64,000 nucleotides of DNA from Macrobrachium rosenbergii (lineage: Eukaryota; Arthropoda; Malacostraca; Decapoda; Palaemonidae), in NCBI RefSeq assembly GCF_040412425.1, contig NC_089743.1, positions 91,278,403 to 91,342,402 on the forward strand, written 5' to 3'. Position 1 is the stretch's first letter. The number at the start of each line of letters is the position of its first letter. Shown here one piece after another: positions 62,375-64,000 of the stretch. The position numbers and the translations under genes are program-made. Below the pieces are notes generated by a model, which was not told the DNA's origin, searched no databases, and was given only the letters and a program-made list of their open reading frames with translations.

Positions 62375-62525
62375 TATATCTCAGTTTAACCAGACCACTG
62401 AGCTGATTACCTAGCAACGGGACCTACAGCTTTTTGTGGAATCCGAACGACATTATGACGAGAAATGAATTTCTATCACCAGAAATAAATTCCTCTAATT
62501 CTTCATTGGCCGAGAGCTCTACCAC
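62375..62525 (-). repeat. tRNA-derived SINE, 3' part (same family as 27525-27805)
   Basis: The minus strand carries agctctcggccaatgaagaa, then gaggaatttatttctggtga, tagaaattcatttctcgtca, ccgttgctaggtaatcagct and cagtggtctggttaaactga. Confidence 0.8.
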
Positions 62526-62789
62526 CCTTCCAATGACGATCTATGAACGAAGTAGACCCGTGAATGGAGGAATATTATACAACATGTGAAGTTGGAAGAT
62601 CGATTGTAGCAGTTGTCGGGGAAACCCCAGCTCGTGAAAAGCGAAGGAAAATGGTGGAAAAGGAATTTATAGTGTTTTGTGGTTCCAATGAACTTACTTC
62701 CATTGTGGTTCCATGTCGGGTGGATCGCTGAATTTGTCTCGAACGGTAAAAAAAACACGAACATTCAATTTCATTGCTCGTGAAGTGGG

Positions 62790-62793
<4 letters not shown>

Positions 62794-62834
<41 letters not shown>
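62794..62834. repeat. (CT)n microsatellite
   Basis: About 20 CT units. Confidence 0.95.
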
Positions 62835-62840
<6 letters not shown>

Positions 62841-63676
62841 ACACAGATCTTGCGTCATATACAAGTATGCAATGAGTTTCTGAGTGATTTAAGTTCATTC
62901 AGGAATGTGATTATGCCTGGCTGTTATAATCTGAAATTCTAAAATCTTCTGTTGTACAAACGCTTGTAAGTTGGTCCTGGTTCGAGAGTCTGTGTTACTT
63001 AGTTCAACACGTAAAATGAAAGCTGAAAAGTAATTTGTTTACAAGTTTCAATCATGTATGGCGTGGTTTCCGTCGAAAGTTGTATGTACGGGGTTGTACT
63101 GTCTCTCTGATTGCGAAAGAATAATTTTTTTCGAAGTATTTTATAAAAACAGGATTTATTGACATTATGAAGCTATATATATCACAAATAAAGCGTATGT
63201 TTTATTGTAATGTACGAATTATTATGGATTAATGAAGCTGCCATGACAGTGTGAAAAATACTGGGTAAGAAATCATCTTGAAGCCGAAAAATCTCGCTTT
63301 ACTAAAAGACGCAACATGACGAATAAAGCTTCAATATCCACAAGACTAATTCCCTAGAAAGCTCCGCTGCCGAATGATAACGTAAAAAAGATTAAATCCG
63401 AACTGAAAACTGGTTTAGTAGCGCAGGAAGTGGCTCCATGACCGAGTTGGCAATGAACCTCTTGTAACTCATGTACGCACGCACTCAGACATGCGCGCGC
63501 ACGCACGCACGCACTGGTGAACTGCCTAACCTTGTCCTTCCGTAGGTACTCTATTCTGGTAGCGCTCTCACCAGTCTTCGTACTGATGTTGCCAGCTCCT
63601 TTAGGTTGGACGCGATTGGCGTTATGTCCGTTTGTTCTGGAAGGGAGAGAGAGAGAGACTTGCTTGCTCTATTACT

Positions 63677-63709
<33 letters not shown>

Positions 63710-64000
63710 CTTTCTTCATTATTATTATTACCAAAGCTGTATATTTTTTTGTTTCTCTGTTCGTACTGATGCAATGATTTATCTCAATGTTTATGGCTGT
63801 AGCTAAGGCTCAGTGTAACAGTACTTTTTTTTATGAAACCCCCCCTCTTTTAGCTTGTTTATAATATTAATTTTAAAGGTTAAAAGGTTTAAAGTTTTTT
63901 TTTTTTTTTTGCCTTGTGATCATTAAAATTCTCTGCTGTACTTCCCAGCGTATAGATTCTCCCAAAGTTCAAAGTTCCCACTGCAACATTCTCTTGCAGA
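62835..64000. other. No gene recognised; (AAT)n tract and terminal acceptor-like site
   Basis: (AAT)n at 63678-63709 facing (ATT)n at about 63717-63730, which can pair. CG/CA alternation at 63478-63510. The window ends in caacattctcttgcag|a, an acceptor-like sequence at the very edge. Confidence 0.35.

Overview
The window looks like nuclear genomic DNA from a decapod crustacean (prawn, shrimp or crayfish type; I cannot name the species). Reasons: very dense (TA)n and (CT/GA)n microsatellites, several interspersed repeat families of decapod type, Penelope-like and non-LTR retroelement remnants, and one ordinary eukaryotic gene whose short GC-rich exons sit in AT-rich introns with GT/AG borders. 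There are no prokaryotic operons, rRNA genes, credible tRNA genes or CRISPR arrays.

Layout. 0-18 kb: no convincing gene; microsatellites, a CT-array/cassette repeat (4.25-5.02 kb), a decayed LINE with an RNase H domain folded into an inverted repeat (7.7-8.6 kb), and a hAT-type MITE with perfect 8-bp target duplications inside a Penelope-like GIY-YIG endonuclease (13.6-14.7 kb). A 40-bp minisatellite (about 17.05-17.99 kb) ends just before the first coding exon of the gene. 18.06-28.40 kb: a seven-exon UDP-glycosyltransferase (UGT) on the + strand, complete from signal peptide to C-terminal membrane anchor and KxKxx tail, 512 codons if one missing base in exon 2 is allowed for. Its introns hold nested foldback elements, repeats, a duplicated segment with four NRF-1-like palindromes, a Penelope-like 3' remnant, a LINE relic and a 119-bp tandem repeat. 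28.4-43.3 kb: no gene recognised. 43.3-64 kb: a possible non-coding first exon (43323-43558), tandem repeats, a broken LINE, a head-to-head pair of Penelope-like elements (52.15-54.95 kb) and a possible recursive-splice site at 60940/60941.

The UGT is the only functional protein gene I can support. It would be an ER-membrane phase II enzyme joining sugars to small lipophilic compounds. The most interesting non-gene pattern is that Penelope-like 3' ends and several tRNA-derived SINE-like units all run into (TA)n tracts. This raises the possibility that the SINEs use the Penelope-like machinery.
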